From Nematostella vectensis (taxonomy: Eukaryota; Cnidaria; Anthozoa; Actiniaria; Edwardsiidae): a DNA stretch of 64,000 bases. The translations under genes were made by a program, and so were the position numbers. Shown here piece by piece: positions 25,899 through 38,711 of the stretch (within the stretch, counting starts at the first letter, position 1; every line of letters starts with the position of its first letter). A model generated the notes under the pieces. It worked only from the letters and a program-made list of their open reading frames with translations. It was not told where the DNA came from and did no database searches. Where the stretch lies: positions 12,595,203 to 12,659,202 of the forward strand of contig NC_064037.1 in NCBI RefSeq assembly GCF_932526225.1, written 5' to 3'.

Positions 25899-26030
25899 GA
25901 CAGAAACTTGGATTTACACTAAATTAAATTCGTGGTATTACATGGTTTCTATCATTACATTTGAAGCATTTTATATCATGCCAAAAAAATATCCTTTCGT
26001 CCCTGGGTGGGCTTGAACCACCGACCTTTT

Positions 26031-26065
<35 letters not shown>

Positions 26066-26195
26066 AGAGACTTGGATGTGCACTAAATTACATTCGTGGC
26101 ATTACATGGTTTCTGTCATTAGTTTTGAAGCAGTTTTTTATCATGCCAAACAAATACCCTTTCGTCCCTGGGTGGGCTTGAACCACCAACCTTTT

Positions 26196-26230
<35 letters not shown>

Positions 26231-26328
26231 AGAGACTTGGATGTGCACTAAATTACATTCGTGGCATTACATGGTTTCTGTTATTAGTTTTGAAGCAGTT
26301 TTTTTATCATGCCAAACAAATACCCTTT

Positions 26329-26335
26329 CGTCCCT

Positions 26336-26396
<61 letters not shown>

Positions 26397-26402
26397 AGAG
26401 AC
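26329..26402 (-). tRNA. tRNA-Asn-GTT: tRNA-Asn(GTT), consensus body with broken terminator
   Basis: Exact consensus body, but the T-run is interrupted to TTTGTTT (+ strand aaacaaa), so the usual termination signal is missing. Read-through toward the next copy on the left (26163) is possible. Confidence 0.88.
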
Positions 26403-26500
26403 TTGGATGTACACTAAATTAAATTCGTGGCATTACATGGTTTCTGTCATTACTTTTTAAGCAGTTTTTTATCATGCCAAAAAAATACCCTTTCGTCCCT

Positions 26501-26541
<41 letters not shown>

Positions 26542-26662
26542 ACGCTAACCGATTGCGACAGAGAAACTTGGATTGACATTCAATTAAATTCGTGGTATTA
26601 CATGGTTTCTATCATTATTTTTGAAGGAGTTTTTTATCATGCCAAAAAAATATCCGGCCTTT

Positions 26663-26736
26663 CGTCCCTTCGTGGGTTTGAACCACCAACCTTTCGGTTA
26701 AGAGCCGAACGCGATAACCGATTGCGCCACAGAAAC
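26663..26736 (-). tRNA. Altered anticodon CTT (Lys) on variant body
   Basis: G34 to C gives loop CTCTTAA, anticodon CUU (codon AAG). The body is defective elsewhere: A66/G65 mismatches at the acceptor/T-stem junction and T22 in the D stem. Confidence 0.65.
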
Positions 26737-26998
26737 TTGGATTTACACTAAATTAAATTCGTGGTATTTCATGGTTTCTATCATTACATTTGAAGCATTT
26801 TATATCATGCCAAAAAAATATCCTTTCGTCCCTGGGTGGGCTTGAACCACCGACCTTTTGGTTAACAGCCGAACGCGCTAACCGATTGCAACACAGAGAC
26901 TTGGATGTAGACTAAATTACATTCGTGGCATTAAATGGTTTCTGTCATTACTTTTTAAGCAGTTTTTTATCATGCCAAAAAAATACCCTTTCGTCCCT

Positions 26999-27058
<60 letters not shown>

Positions 27059-27166
27059 GAGAAACTTGGATTTACACTAAATTAAATTCGTGGTATTTCA
27101 TGGTTTCTATCATTACATTTGAAGCATTTTTTTATCATGCCAAAAAATATACCTTTTCGTCCCTTC

Positions 27167-27201
<35 letters not shown>

Positions 27202-27329
27202 AAACGCGATAACCGATTGCGCCACAGAAACTTGGATTTACACTAAATTAAATTCGTGGTATTACATGGTTTCTATCATTACTTTTGAAGCAGTTTTTTA
27301 TCATGCCAAAAAAACATACTTTCGTCCCT

Positions 27330-27390
<61 letters not shown>

Positions 27391-27496
27391 AGAAACTTGG
27401 ATTGACACTAAATTAAATTCGTGGTATTACATGGTTTCTATCATTACTATTGAAGGAGTTTTTTTATCATGCCAAAAAAAATATCCTTTCGTCCCT

Positions 27497-27540
<44 letters not shown>

Positions 27541-27685
27541 ATAACCGATTGCGCCACAGACACTTTGATAGACACTAAATTAAATTAGTGGTATTACATG
27601 GTTTCTGTTATTACATTTGAAGCAGTTTTATCATGCCAAAAAAATATCCTGTCGTCCCTGGGTGGGCTTGAACCACCAACCTTTT

Positions 27686-27720
<35 letters not shown>

Positions 27721-27827
27721 AGAGACTTGGATGTGCACTAAATTAAATTCGTGGCATTACATGGTTTCTGTCATTAGTTTTGAAGCAGTTTTTTATCATG
27801 CCAAAAAAAATACCTTTTCGTCCCTTC

Positions 27828-27858
<31 letters not shown>

Positions 27859-27982
27859 GCGCTAACCGATTGCGCCAGAGAAACTTGGATTGACATTCAA
27901 TTAAATTCGTGGTATTACATGGTTTCTATCATTACTTTTGAAGTAGTTTTTTATCATGCCAAAAAAACATACTTTCGTCCCT

Positions 27983-28035
<53 letters not shown>

Positions 28036-28335
28036 CGCCCCACAGAGACTTGGATGTACACTAAATTAAATTCGTGGCATTACATGGTTTCTTTCATTAC
28101 TTTTTAAGCAGTTTTTTATCATTCCAAAAAAAACATCCTTTCGTCCCTGGGTGGGCTTGAACCACCCACCTTTTGGTTAACAGCCGAACGCGCTAACCGA
28201 TTGCAACACAGAGACTTGGATGTACACTAAATTAAATTCGTGGCATTAAATGGTTTCTGTCATTACTTTTGAAGCAGTTTTTTATCATGCCAAAAAAATA
28301 CCCTTTTGTCCCTGGGTGGGCTTGAACCACCAACG

Positions 28336-28374
<39 letters not shown>

Positions 28375-28479
28375 AGAAACCTGGATTGACACTAAATTAA
28401 ATTCGTGGTATTACATGGTTTCTATCATTACTATTGCAGGAGATTTTTTATCATGCCAAAAAAATATCCTTTCGTCCCT

Positions 28480-28540
<61 letters not shown>

Positions 28541-28647
28541 AGATACTTGGATGTGCACTAAATTAAATTCGTGGCATTACATGGTTTCTGTCATTAGTTT
28601 TGAAGCAGTTTTTTATCATGCCAAAAAATATACCTTTTCGTCCCTTC

Positions 28648-28689
<42 letters not shown>

Positions 28690-28810
28690 ATAACCGATTG
28701 CGCCACAGAAACTTGGATTTACACTAAATTAAATTCGTGGTATTACATGGTTTCTATCATTACTTTTGAAGCAGTTTTTTATCATGCCAAAAAAACATAC
28801 TTTCGTCCCT

Positions 28811-28851
<41 letters not shown>

Positions 28852-29336
28852 ACGCTAACCGATTGCGCCAGAGAAACTTGGATTGACATTCAATTAAATT
28901 CGTGGTATTACATGGTTTCTATCATTACTTTCGAAGGAGTTTTTTATCATGCCAAAAAAATATCCGGCCTTTCGTCCCTTCGTGGGCTTGAACCACCAGT
29001 CTTTCGGTTAACAGCCGAACGCGAAAACCGATTGCGCCACAGAGACTTGGATGTGCACTAATTTAAATTCGTGGCATAACATGGTTTCTGTCATTAGTTT
29101 TGAAGCAGTTTTTTATCATGCCAAAAAAATTCCCCTTTCGTTCCTTCGAAGGATTGAACCACCAACCTTTCGGTTAACGGCCGAACGCGCTAACCGATTG
29201 CGCAACAGAAACTTGGATTTACACTAAATGAAATTCGTGGTATTACATGGTTTCTATTATTAAATTTAAAACATATTTCTATCATGCCAAAAAAACATCC
29301 TTTTGTCCCTGGGTGGGCTTGAACCACCGACCTTTT

Positions 29337-29371
<35 letters not shown>

Positions 29372-29475
29372 AGAGACTTTTATGTACACTAAATTAAATT
29401 CATGGCATTACATGGTTTCTGTCATTACTTTTTAAGCAGTTTTTTATCATGCCAAAAAAATACCCTTTCGTCCCT

Positions 29476-29516
<41 letters not shown>

Positions 29517-29637
29517 ACGCTAACCGATTGCGACAGAGAAACTTGGATTGACATTCAATTAAATTCGTGGTATTACATGGTTTCTATCATTATTTTTGAA
29601 GGAGTTTTTTATCATGCCAAAAAAATATCCGGCCTTT

Positions 29638-29711
29638 CGTCCCTTCGTGGGTTTGAACCACCAACCTTTCGGTTAAGAGCCGAACGCGATAACCGATTGC
29701 GCCACAGAAAC
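29638..29711 (-). tRNA. Altered anticodon CTT (Lys), HOR copy of 26663
   Basis: Same body and CUU anticodon as 26663, 2975 bp downstream, so the change predates the duplication. Confidence 0.65.
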
Positions 29712-29973
29712 TTGGATTTACACTAAATTAAATTCGTGGTATTTCATGGTTTCTATCATTACATTTGAAGCATTTTATATCATGCCAAAAAAATATCCTT
29801 TCGTCCCTGGGTGGGCTTGAACCAACCACCTTTTGGTTAACAGCCGAACGCGCTAACCGATTGCAACACAGAGACTTGGATGTAGACTAAATTACATTCG
29901 TGGCATTAAATGGTTTCTGTCATTACTTTTTAAGCAGTTTTTTATCATGCCAAAAAAATACCCTTTCGTCCCT

Positions 29974-30033
<60 letters not shown>

Positions 30034-30305
30034 GAGAAACTTGGATTTACACTAAATTAAATTCGTGGTATTTCATGGTTTCTATCATTACATTTGAAGC
30101 ATTTTATATCATGCCAAAAAAATATCCTTTCGTCCCTGGGTGGGCTTGAACCACCAACCTTTTGGTTAACAGCCGAACGCGCTAACCGATTGCAACACAG
30201 AGACTTGGATGTAGACTAAATTACATTCGTGGCATTAAATGGTTTCTGTCATTAGTTTTGAAGCAGTTTTTTATCATGCCAAAAAATATACCTTTTCGTC
30301 CCTTC

Positions 30306-30347
<42 letters not shown>

Positions 30348-30468
30348 ATAACCGATTGCGCCACAGAAACTTGGATTTACACTAAATTAAATTCGTGGTA
30401 TTACATGGTTTCTATCATTACTTTTGAAGCAGTTTTTTATCATGCCAAAAAAACATACTTTCGTCCCT

Positions 30469-30529
<61 letters not shown>

Positions 30530-30635
30530 AGAAACTTGGATTGACACTAAATTAAATTCGTGGTATTACATGGTTTCTATCATTACTATTGAAGGAGTTT
30601 TTTTATCATGCCAAAAAAAATATCCTTTCGTCCCT

Positions 30636-30679
<44 letters not shown>

Positions 30680-30824
30680 ATAACCGATTGCGCCACAGAC
30701 ACTTTGATAGACACTAAATTAAATTAGTGGTATTACATGGTTTCTGTTATTACATTTGAAGCAGTTTTATCATGCCAAAAAAATATCCTGTCGTCCCTGG
30801 GTGGGCTTGAACCACCAACCTTTT

Positions 30825-30859
<35 letters not shown>

Positions 30860-30967
30860 AGAGACTTGGATGTGCACTAAATTAAATTCGTGGCATTACA
30901 TGGTTTCTGTCATTAGTTTTGAAGCAGTTTTTTTATCATGCCAAAAAAAATACCTTTTCGTCCCTTC

Positions 30968-30998
<31 letters not shown>

Positions 30999-31122
30999 GC
31001 GCTAACCGATTGCGCCAGAGAAACTTGGATTGACATTCAATTAAATTCGTGGTATTACATGGTTTCTATCATTACTTTTGAAGTAGTTTTTTATCATGCC
31101 AAAAAAACATACTTTCGTCCCT

Positions 31123-31175
<53 letters not shown>

Positions 31176-31314
31176 CGCCCCACAGAGACTTGGATGTACA
31201 CTAAATTAAATTCGTGGCATTACATGGTTTCTGTCATTACTTTTGAAGCAGTTTTTTATCATGCCAAAAAAATATCCTTTCGTCCCTGGGTGGGCTTGAA
31301 CCACCAACCTTTCA

Positions 31315-31348
<34 letters not shown>

Positions 31349-31641
31349 AGAGACTTGGAAGTACACTAAATTAAATTCGTGGAATTACATGGTTTCTGTC
31401 ATTACTTTTTAAGCAGTTTTTTATCATTCCAAAAAAAAACATCCTTTCGTCCCTGGGTGGGCTTGAACAACCCACCTTTTGGTTAACAGCCGAACGAGCT
31501 AACCGATTGCAACACAGAGACTTGGATGTACACTAAATTAAATTCGTGGCATTAAATGGTTTCTGTCATTACTTTTGAAGCAGTTTTTTATCATGCCAAA
31601 AAAATACCCTTTTGTCCCTGGGTGGGCTTGAACCACCAACG

Positions 31642-31680
<39 letters not shown>

Positions 31681-31778
31681 AGAAACCTGGATTGACACTA
31701 AATTAAATTCGTGGTATTACATGGTTTCTATCATTACTATTGCAGGAGATTTTTTATCATGCCAAAAAAATATCCTTT

Positions 31779-31785
31779 CGTCCCT

Positions 31786-31846
<61 letters not shown>

Positions 31847-31852
31847 AGAGAC
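31779..31852 (-). tRNA. tRNA-Asn-GTT: tRNA-Asn(GTT), consensus copy
   Basis: Exact consensus; T7 terminator; the only exact consensus gene I found between 26329 and 35569. Confidence 0.93.
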
Positions 31853-31953
31853 TTGGATGTGCACTAAATTAAATTCGTGGCATTACATGGTTTCTGTCAT
31901 TAGTTTTGAAGCAGTTTTTTATCATGCCAAAAAATATACCTTTTCGTCCCTTC

Positions 31954-31984
<31 letters not shown>

Positions 31985-32109
31985 GCGCTAACCGATTGCG
32001 CCAGAGAAACTTGGATTGACATTCAATTAAATTCGTGGTATTACATGGGTTCTATCATTACTTTTGAAGCAGTTTTTTTATCATGCCAAAAAAACATACT
32101 TTCGTCCCT

Positions 32110-32165
<56 letters not shown>

Positions 32166-32268
32166 CCCACAGAGACTTGGATGTACACTAAATTAAATTC
32201 GTGGCATTACATGGTTTCTGTCATTACTTTTTAAGCAGTTTTTTATCATTCCAAAAAAAACATCCTTT

Positions 32269-32275
32269 CGTCCCT

Positions 32276-32307
<32 letters not shown>

Positions 32308-32342
32308 AAGCCGAACGCGCTAACCGATTGCGCCACAGAGAC
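32269..32342 (-). tRNA. Altered anticodon TTT (Lys) on otherwise perfect Asn body
   Basis: The only difference from consensus is G34 to T (anticodon UUU). All stems and loops are intact and a T8 terminator follows. This is one of the two best candidates for an expressed anticodon-shifted tRNA in the window. Confidence 0.8.
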
Positions 32343-32442
32343 TTGGATGTACACTAAATTAAATTCGTGGCATTACATGGTTTCTGTCATTACTTTTTAA
32401 GCATTTTTTTATCATGCCAAAAAAATACCCTTTCGTCCTTTC

Positions 32443-32500
<58 letters not shown>

Positions 32501-32611
32501 GAGAAACTTGGATTGACATTAAATTAAATTCGTTGTATTACATGGTTTCTATCATTACCTTTGAAGGAGTTTTTTATCATGCCAAAAAAATATCCGGCCT
32601 TTCGTCCCTTC

Positions 32612-32665
<54 letters not shown>

Positions 32666-32962
32666 ACAACAGAGACTTGGATGTACACTAAATTAAATCC
32701 GTGGCATTACATGGTTTCTGTCATTACTTTTTAAGCAGTTTTTTATCATGCCAAAAAATGCCCTTTCGTCCCTGGATGGGCTTGAACCACCCACCTTTCG
32801 GTTAACAGCCGAACACGCTAACCGATTGCGCCAGAGAAACTTGGATTGACATTCAATTAAATTCGAGGTATTACATGGTTTCTATCATTACTTTCGAAGG
32901 AGTTTTTTATCATGCCAAAAAAATATCCGGCCTTTCGTCCCTTCGTGGGCTTGAACCACCAG

Positions 32963-33002
<40 letters not shown>

Positions 33003-33107
33003 GAGAAACTTGGATTGACATTCAATTAAATTCGTGGTATTACATGGGTTCTATCATTACTTTTGAAGCAGTTTTTTATCATGCCAAAAAAACATACTTT
33101 CGTCCCT

Positions 33108-33163
<56 letters not shown>

Positions 33164-33299
33164 CCCACAGAGACTTGGATGTACACTAAATTAAATTCGT
33201 GGCATTACATGGTTTCTGTCATTACTTTTTAAGCAGTTTTTTATCATGCCAAAAAAATATCCTTTCGTCCCTGGGTGGGCTTGAACCACCAACCTTTCA

Positions 33300-33333
<34 letters not shown>

Positions 33334-33412
33334 AGAGACTTGGAAGTACACTAAATTAAATTCGTGGAATTACATGGTTTCTGTCATGCCAAAAAAACAT
33401 ACTTTCGTCCCT

Positions 33413-33468
<56 letters not shown>

Positions 33469-33571
33469 CCCACAGAGACTTGGATGTACACTAAATTAAA
33501 TTCGTGGCATTACATGGTTTCTGTCATTACTTTTTAAGCAGTTTTTTATCATTCCAAAAAAAACATCCTTT

Positions 33572-33578
33572 CGTCCCT

Positions 33579-33610
<32 letters not shown>

Positions 33611-33645
33611 AAGCCGAACGCGCTAACCGATTGCGCCACAGAGAC
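33572..33645 (-). tRNA. Altered anticodon TTT (Lys), duplicate of 32269
   Basis: Identical body to 32269 one 1303-bp cycle later, with T8 terminator. Confidence 0.8.
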
Positions 33646-33736
33646 TTGGATGTACACTAAATTAAATTCGTGGCATTACATGGTTTCTGTCATTACTTTT
33701 TAAGCATTTTTTTATCATGCCAAAAAAATACCCTTT

Positions 33737-33745
33737 CGTCCTTTC

Positions 33746-33776
<31 letters not shown>

Positions 33777-33810
33777 TGCCGAACGCGCTAACCGATTGCG
33801 CCAGAGAAAC
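33737..33810 (-). pseudogene. tRNA-Asn copy with U33 replaced by A
   Basis: Loop reads CAGTTAA: the near-universal U33 before the anticodon is A, while GTT is kept. The acceptor 5' strand is GTTTCTC with C7. The 1303-bp counterpart 32434 has a normal U33, so the change arose after that duplication. Confidence 0.7.
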
Positions 33811-33914
33811 TTGGATTGACATTAAATTAAATTCGTGGTATTACATGGTTTCTATCATTACCTTTGAAGGAGTTTTTTATCATGCCAAAAAAATATCCGG
33901 CCTTTCGTCCCTTC

Positions 33915-33970
<56 letters not shown>

Positions 33971-34080
33971 AACAGAGACTTGGATGTACACTAAATTAAA
34001 TCCGTGGCATTACATGGTTTCTGTCATTACTTTTTAAGCAGTTTTTTATCATGCCAAAAAAATGCCCTTTCGTCCCTGGA

Positions 34081-34118
<38 letters not shown>

Positions 34119-34577
34119 ACGCTAACCGATTGCGCCAGAGAAACTTGGATTGACATTCAATTAAATTCGTGGTATTACATGGTTTCTATCATTACTTTCG
34201 AAGGAGTTTTTTATCATGCCAAAAAAATATCCGGCCTTTCGTCCCTTCGTGGGCTTGAACCACCAGCCTTTCGGTTAACAGCCGAACGCGAAAACCGATT
34301 GCGCCACAGAGACTTGGATGTGCACTAAATTAAATTCGTGGCATTACATGGTTTCTGTCATTAGTTTTGAAGCAGTTTTTTATCATGCCAAAAAAATTCC
34401 CCTTTCGTTCCTTCGAAGGATTGAACCACCAACCTTTCGGTTAACGGCCGAACGCGCTAACCGATTGCGCAACAGAAACTTGGATTTACACTAAATGAAA
34501 TTCGTGGTATTACATGGTTTCTATTATTAAATTTAAAACATATTTCTATCATGCCAAAAAAACATCCTTTCGTACCT

Positions 34578-34611
<34 letters not shown>

Positions 34612-34735
34612 ACCGAACGCGCTAACCGATTGCGCCACAGAGACTTTTATGTAAACTAAATTAAATTCATGGCATTACATGGTTTCTGTCATTACTTTTT
34701 AAGCAGTTTTTTATCATGCCAAAAAAATACCCTTT

Positions 34736-34809
34736 CGTCCCTGTGTGGGCTTGAACCACCAACCTTTCGGTTAAGAGCCGAACGCGCTAACCGATTGCGA
34801 CAGAGAAAC
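34736..34809 (-). pseudogene. Altered anticodon CTT (Lys) on damaged body
   Basis: CUU anticodon on a body with GTTTCTC acceptor 5' strand and a further change at the D-stem border (gcgacagagaaac on +). Confidence 0.6.
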
Positions 34810-34920
34810 TTGGATTGACATTCAATTAAATTCGTGGTATTACATGGTTTCTATCATTATTTTTGAAGGAGTTTTTTTATCATGCCAAAATAATATCCGG
34901 CCTTTCGTCCCTTCGTGGGT

Positions 34921-34973
<53 letters not shown>

Positions 34974-35078
34974 AAAGACTTGGAAGTACACTAAATTAAA
35001 TTCGTGGCATTACATGGTTTCTGTCATTACTTTTGAAGCAGTTTTTTATCATGCCAAAAAAATACCCTTTCGTCCCTT

Positions 35079-35137
<59 letters not shown>

Positions 35138-35248
35138 GAGAAACTTGGATTGACATTCAATTAAATTCGTGGTATTACATGGTTTCTATCATTACTTTCG
35201 AAGGAGTTTTTTATCATGCCAAAAAAATATCCGGCCTTTCGTCCCTTC

Positions 35249-35290
<42 letters not shown>

Positions 35291-35436
35291 ATAACCGATT
35301 GCGCCACAGAAACTTGGATTTACACTAAATTAAATTCGTGGCATTACATGGTTTCTATCATTACATTTGAAGCATTTTATATCATGCCAAAAAATTATCC
35401 TTTCGTCCCTGGGTGGGCTTGAACCACCGAACTTTT

Positions 35437-35471
<35 letters not shown>

Positions 35472-35568
35472 AGAGACTTGGATGTGCACTAAATTACATT
35501 CGTGGCATTACATGGTTTCTGTCATTAGTTTTGAAGCAGTTTTTTATCATGCCAAACAAATACCCTTT

Positions 35569-35575
35569 CGTCCCT

Positions 35576-35636
<61 letters not shown>

Positions 35637-35642
35637 AGAGAC
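35569..35642 (-). tRNA. tRNA-Asn-GTT: tRNA-Asn(GTT), consensus body with broken terminator
   Basis: Exact consensus; same TTTGTTT interruption as 26329 and the same left neighbour type, so the pair was probably copied as a segment. Confidence 0.88.
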
Positions 35643-35740
35643 TTGGATGTACACTAAATTAAATTCGTGGCATTACATGGTTTCTGTCATTACTTTTTAA
35701 GCAATTTTTTATCATGCCAAAAAAATACCCTTTCGTCCCT

Positions 35741-35781
<41 letters not shown>

Positions 35782-36065
35782 ACGCTAACCGATTGCGACA
35801 GAGAAACTTGGATTGACATTCAATTAAATTCGTGGTATTACATGGTTTCTATCATTATTTTTGAAGGAGTTTTTTATCATGCCAAAAAAATATCCTTTCG
35901 TCCCTGGGTGGGCTTGAACCACCATCCTTTAGGTTAACAGCGGAACGCGCTAACCGATTGCGCCACAGAAACTTGGATTGACACTAAATTAAATTCGTGG
36001 TATTACATAGGTTCTATCATTACTATTGAAGGAGATTTTTTGTCATGCCAAAAAAAATATCCTTT

Positions 36066-36072
36066 CGTCCCT

Positions 36073-36133
<61 letters not shown>

Positions 36134-36139
36134 AGAGAC
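36066..36139 (-). tRNA. tRNA-Asn-GTT: tRNA-Asn(GTT), consensus copy
   Basis: Exact consensus with the actttgatagacac 5' flank; T8 terminator. Confidence 0.93.
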
Positions 36140-36228
36140 TTTGATAGACACTAAATTAAATTAGTGGTATTACATGGTTTCTGTTATTACATTTGAAGCA
36201 GTTTTATCATGCCAAAAAAATATCCTTT

Positions 36229-36302
36229 CGTCCCTGGATGGGCTTGAACCACCGACCTTTTGGTTAACAGCCGAACGCGCTAACCGATTGCAACACAGAG
36301 AC
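36229..36302 (-). pseudogene. A-box-damaged tRNA copy (type example of code a)
   Basis: Sense 5' region reads GTCTCTG TG TTGC, so G10 and C11 are both T. This destroys the 10-25 pair and the conserved A-box G. The anticodon stem has C29-A41, and the T stem has a G-U pair at 50-64. One of the commonest defective types in the right half of the array, spread by duplication. Confidence 0.7.
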
Positions 36303-36565
36303 TTGGATGTACACTAAATTAAATTCGTGGCATTAAATGGTTTCTGTCATTACTTTTGAAGCAGTTTTTTATCATGCCAAAAAAATATCCTTTCGTCCCT
36401 GGGTGGGCTTGAGCCACCAACCTTTCAGTTAACAGCCGAACGCGCTATACGATTGCGCCACAGAAACTTGGATTGACACTAAATTAAATTCGTGGTATTA
36501 CATGGTTTCTATCATTACTTTTGAAGCAGTTTTTTATCATGCCAAAAAAACATCCTTTCGTCCCT

Positions 36566-36607
<42 letters not shown>

Positions 36608-36744
36608 GGCTAACCGATTGCGCCACAGAGACTTGGATGTACACTAAATTAAATTCGTGGCATTACATGGTTTCTGTCATTACTTTTTAAGCAGATTTTT
36701 ATCATGCCAAAAAAATACCCTTTCGTCCCTTCGTGGGCTTGAAT

Positions 36745-36790
<46 letters not shown>

Positions 36791-36925
36791 GAGAAACTTG
36801 GATTGACATTAAATTAAATTCGTTGTATTACAAGGTTTCTATCATTACCTTTGAAGGAGTTTTTTATCATGCCAAAAAAATATCCGGCCTTTCGTTCCTT
36901 CGTGGGCTTGAACCACCAACCTTTA

Positions 36926-36958
<33 letters not shown>

Positions 36959-37067
36959 TCAGAAACTTGGATTGACACTAAATTAAATTCGTGGTATTAC
37001 ATGGGTTCTATCATTACTATTGAAGGAGATTTTTTGTCATGCCAAAAAAAAATATCCTTTCGTCCCT

Positions 37068-37123
<56 letters not shown>

Positions 37124-37387
37124 TCCACAGTGACTTTGATAGACACTAAATTAAATTAGTGGTATTACATGGTTTCTGTTATTACATTTGAAGCAGTTTT
37201 ATCATGCCAAAAAAATATCCTTTCGTCCCTGGATGGGCTTAACATCAGACCTTTTGGTTAACAGCCGAACGCGCTAACCGATTGCAACACAGAGACTTGG
37301 ATGTACACTAAATTAAATTCGTGGCATTAAATGGTTTCTGTCATTACTTTTGAAGCAGTTTTTTATCATGCTGAAAAAATACCCTTT

Positions 37388-37461
37388 CGCCCCTGGGTGG
37401 GCTTGAACCACCAACGTTTCTGTTAGCAGCAGAATGCGCTAACCGATTGCGCCGCAGAAAC
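37388..37461 (-). tRNA. Altered anticodon GCT (Ser AGC/AGU)
   Basis: Loop CTGCTAA gives anticodon GCU, one base from GUU. It sits on the compensated-stem subfamily (TTCTG/CAGAA), so the anticodon stem pairs fully. Other features: A26, G71 (U-G with T2) and C6 in the acceptor 5' strand. Seryl-tRNA synthetase normally needs a long variable arm, absent here, so any charging would more plausibly be with another amino acid. Confidence 0.7.
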
Positions 37462-37889
37462 TTGCATTGACACTAAATTAAATTCGTGGTATTACATGGT
37501 TTCTATCATTACATTTGAAGCATTTTATATCACGCCAAAAAAATATCCTTTCGTCCCTGGGTGGGCTTGAACCACCGACCTTTTGGTTAACAGCCGAACG
37601 CGCTAACCGATTGCAACACAGAGACTTGGATGTACACTAAATTACATTCGTGGCATTAAATGGTTTCTGTCATTACTTTTGAAGCAGTTTTTTATCATGC
37701 CAAAAAAAATATCCTTTCGTCCCTGGGTGGGCTTGAGCCACCAACCTTTCAGTTAACAGCCGAACGCGCTATACGATTGCGCCACAGAAACTTGGATTGA
37801 CACTAAATTAAATTCGTGGTATTACATGGTTTCTATCATTACTTTTGAAGCAGTTTTTTATCATGCCAAAAAAACATCCTTTCGTCCCT

Positions 37890-37931
<42 letters not shown>

Positions 37932-38068
37932 GGCTAACCGATTGCGCCACAGAGACTTGGATGTACACTAAATTAAATTCGTGGCATTACATGGTTTCTG
38001 TCATTACTTTTTAAGCAGATTTTTATCATGCCAAAAAAATACCCTTTCGTCCCTTCGTGGGCTTGAAT

Positions 38069-38114
<46 letters not shown>

Positions 38115-38249
38115 GAGAAACTTGGATTGACATTAAATTAAATTCGTTGTATTACATGGTTTCTATCATTACCTTTGAAGGAGTTTTTTATCATGCCAAA
38201 AAAATATCCGGCCTTTCGTTCCTTCGTGGGCTTGAACCACCAACCTTTA

Positions 38250-38282
<33 letters not shown>

Positions 38283-38391
38283 TCAGAAACTTGGATTGAC
38301 ACTAAATTAAATTCGTGGTATTACATGGGTTCTATCATTACTATTGAAGGAGATTTTTTGTCATGCCAAAAAAAAATATCCTTTCGTCCCT

Positions 38392-38447
<56 letters not shown>

Positions 38448-38711
38448 TCCACAGTGACTTTGATAGACACTAAATTAAATTAGTGGTATTACATGGTTTC
38501 TGTTATTACATTTGAAGCAGTTTTATCATGCCAAAAAAATATCCTTTCGTCCCTGGATGGGCTTAACATCAGACCTTTTGGTTAACAGCCGAACGCGCTA
38601 ACCGATTGCAACACAGAGACTTGGATGTACACTAAATTAAATTCGTGGCATTAAATGGTTTCTGTCATTACTTTTGAAGCAGTTTTTTATCATGCTAAAA
38701 AAATACCCTTT

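Larger units (their letters stand above)
14623..25997 (-). repeat. Higher-order repeat block B (periods 2476, 1815, 2641 bp)
   Basis: Starts: 14623g 14789x 14954r 15123x 15288o 15455x 15618b 15784s 15941g 16107a 16273x 16439C 16604r 16769C 16934r | 17099g 17265x 17430r 17599x 17764o 17931x 18094b 18260s 18417g 18583a 18749x | 18915C 19080C 19245r 19414x 19579o 19746x 19909b 20075s 20232g 20398a 20564x 20730C 20895r 21060x 21225C 21390r | 21555g 21721x 21886r 22055x 22220o 22387x 22550b 22716s 22873g 23039a 23205x 23371C 23536r 23701x 23866C 24031r | 24194b 24360s 24517g 24683C 24848r 25017x 25182C 25346x 25511s 25668g 25834x. The run r-x-o-x-b-s-g-a-x is the conserved core of the cycle. The periods come from an identical 255-bp stretch recurring at 14887, 17363, 19178 and 21819. 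Copy 25346 has C72 to G, breaking the terminal acceptor pair. Confidence 0.88.
25998..32102 (-). repeat. Higher-order repeat block C (period 2975 bp)
   Basis: Starts: 25998b 26163b 26329C 26494x 26663K 26827a 26992r 27158x 27323o 27490x 27653b 27819s 27976g 28142a 28307x 28473x 28639x 28804r 28973x 29139q 29304b | 29469x 29638K 29802a 29967r 30131a 30297x 30462o 30629x 30792b 30959s 31116g 31281x 31448a 31613x 31779C 31945s. The 2975-bp shift is read from the pair 26663/29638, which share a CTT anticodon and the phrase cgtgggtttgaacc. The second cycle carries one extra r-a pair (29967, 30131), consistent with a local two-monomer insertion. Confidence 0.85.
32103..36228 (-). repeat. Higher-order repeat block D (period 1303 bp)
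   Basis: Starts: 32103g 32269K 32434r 32603x 32767r 32936r 33101g 33266x | 33406g 33572K 33737r 33906x 34071r 34240x 34406q 34571x 34736K 34906x 35071r 35240x 35404b 35569C 35734x 35899x 36066C. Six consecutive monomers from 32103 recur at 33406 with a constant 1303-bp shift. The junction between cycles is visible: the spacer before 33406 is short (start-to-start 140 bp) because about 25 bp are missing between tctgtc and atgcc. Confidence 0.85.
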
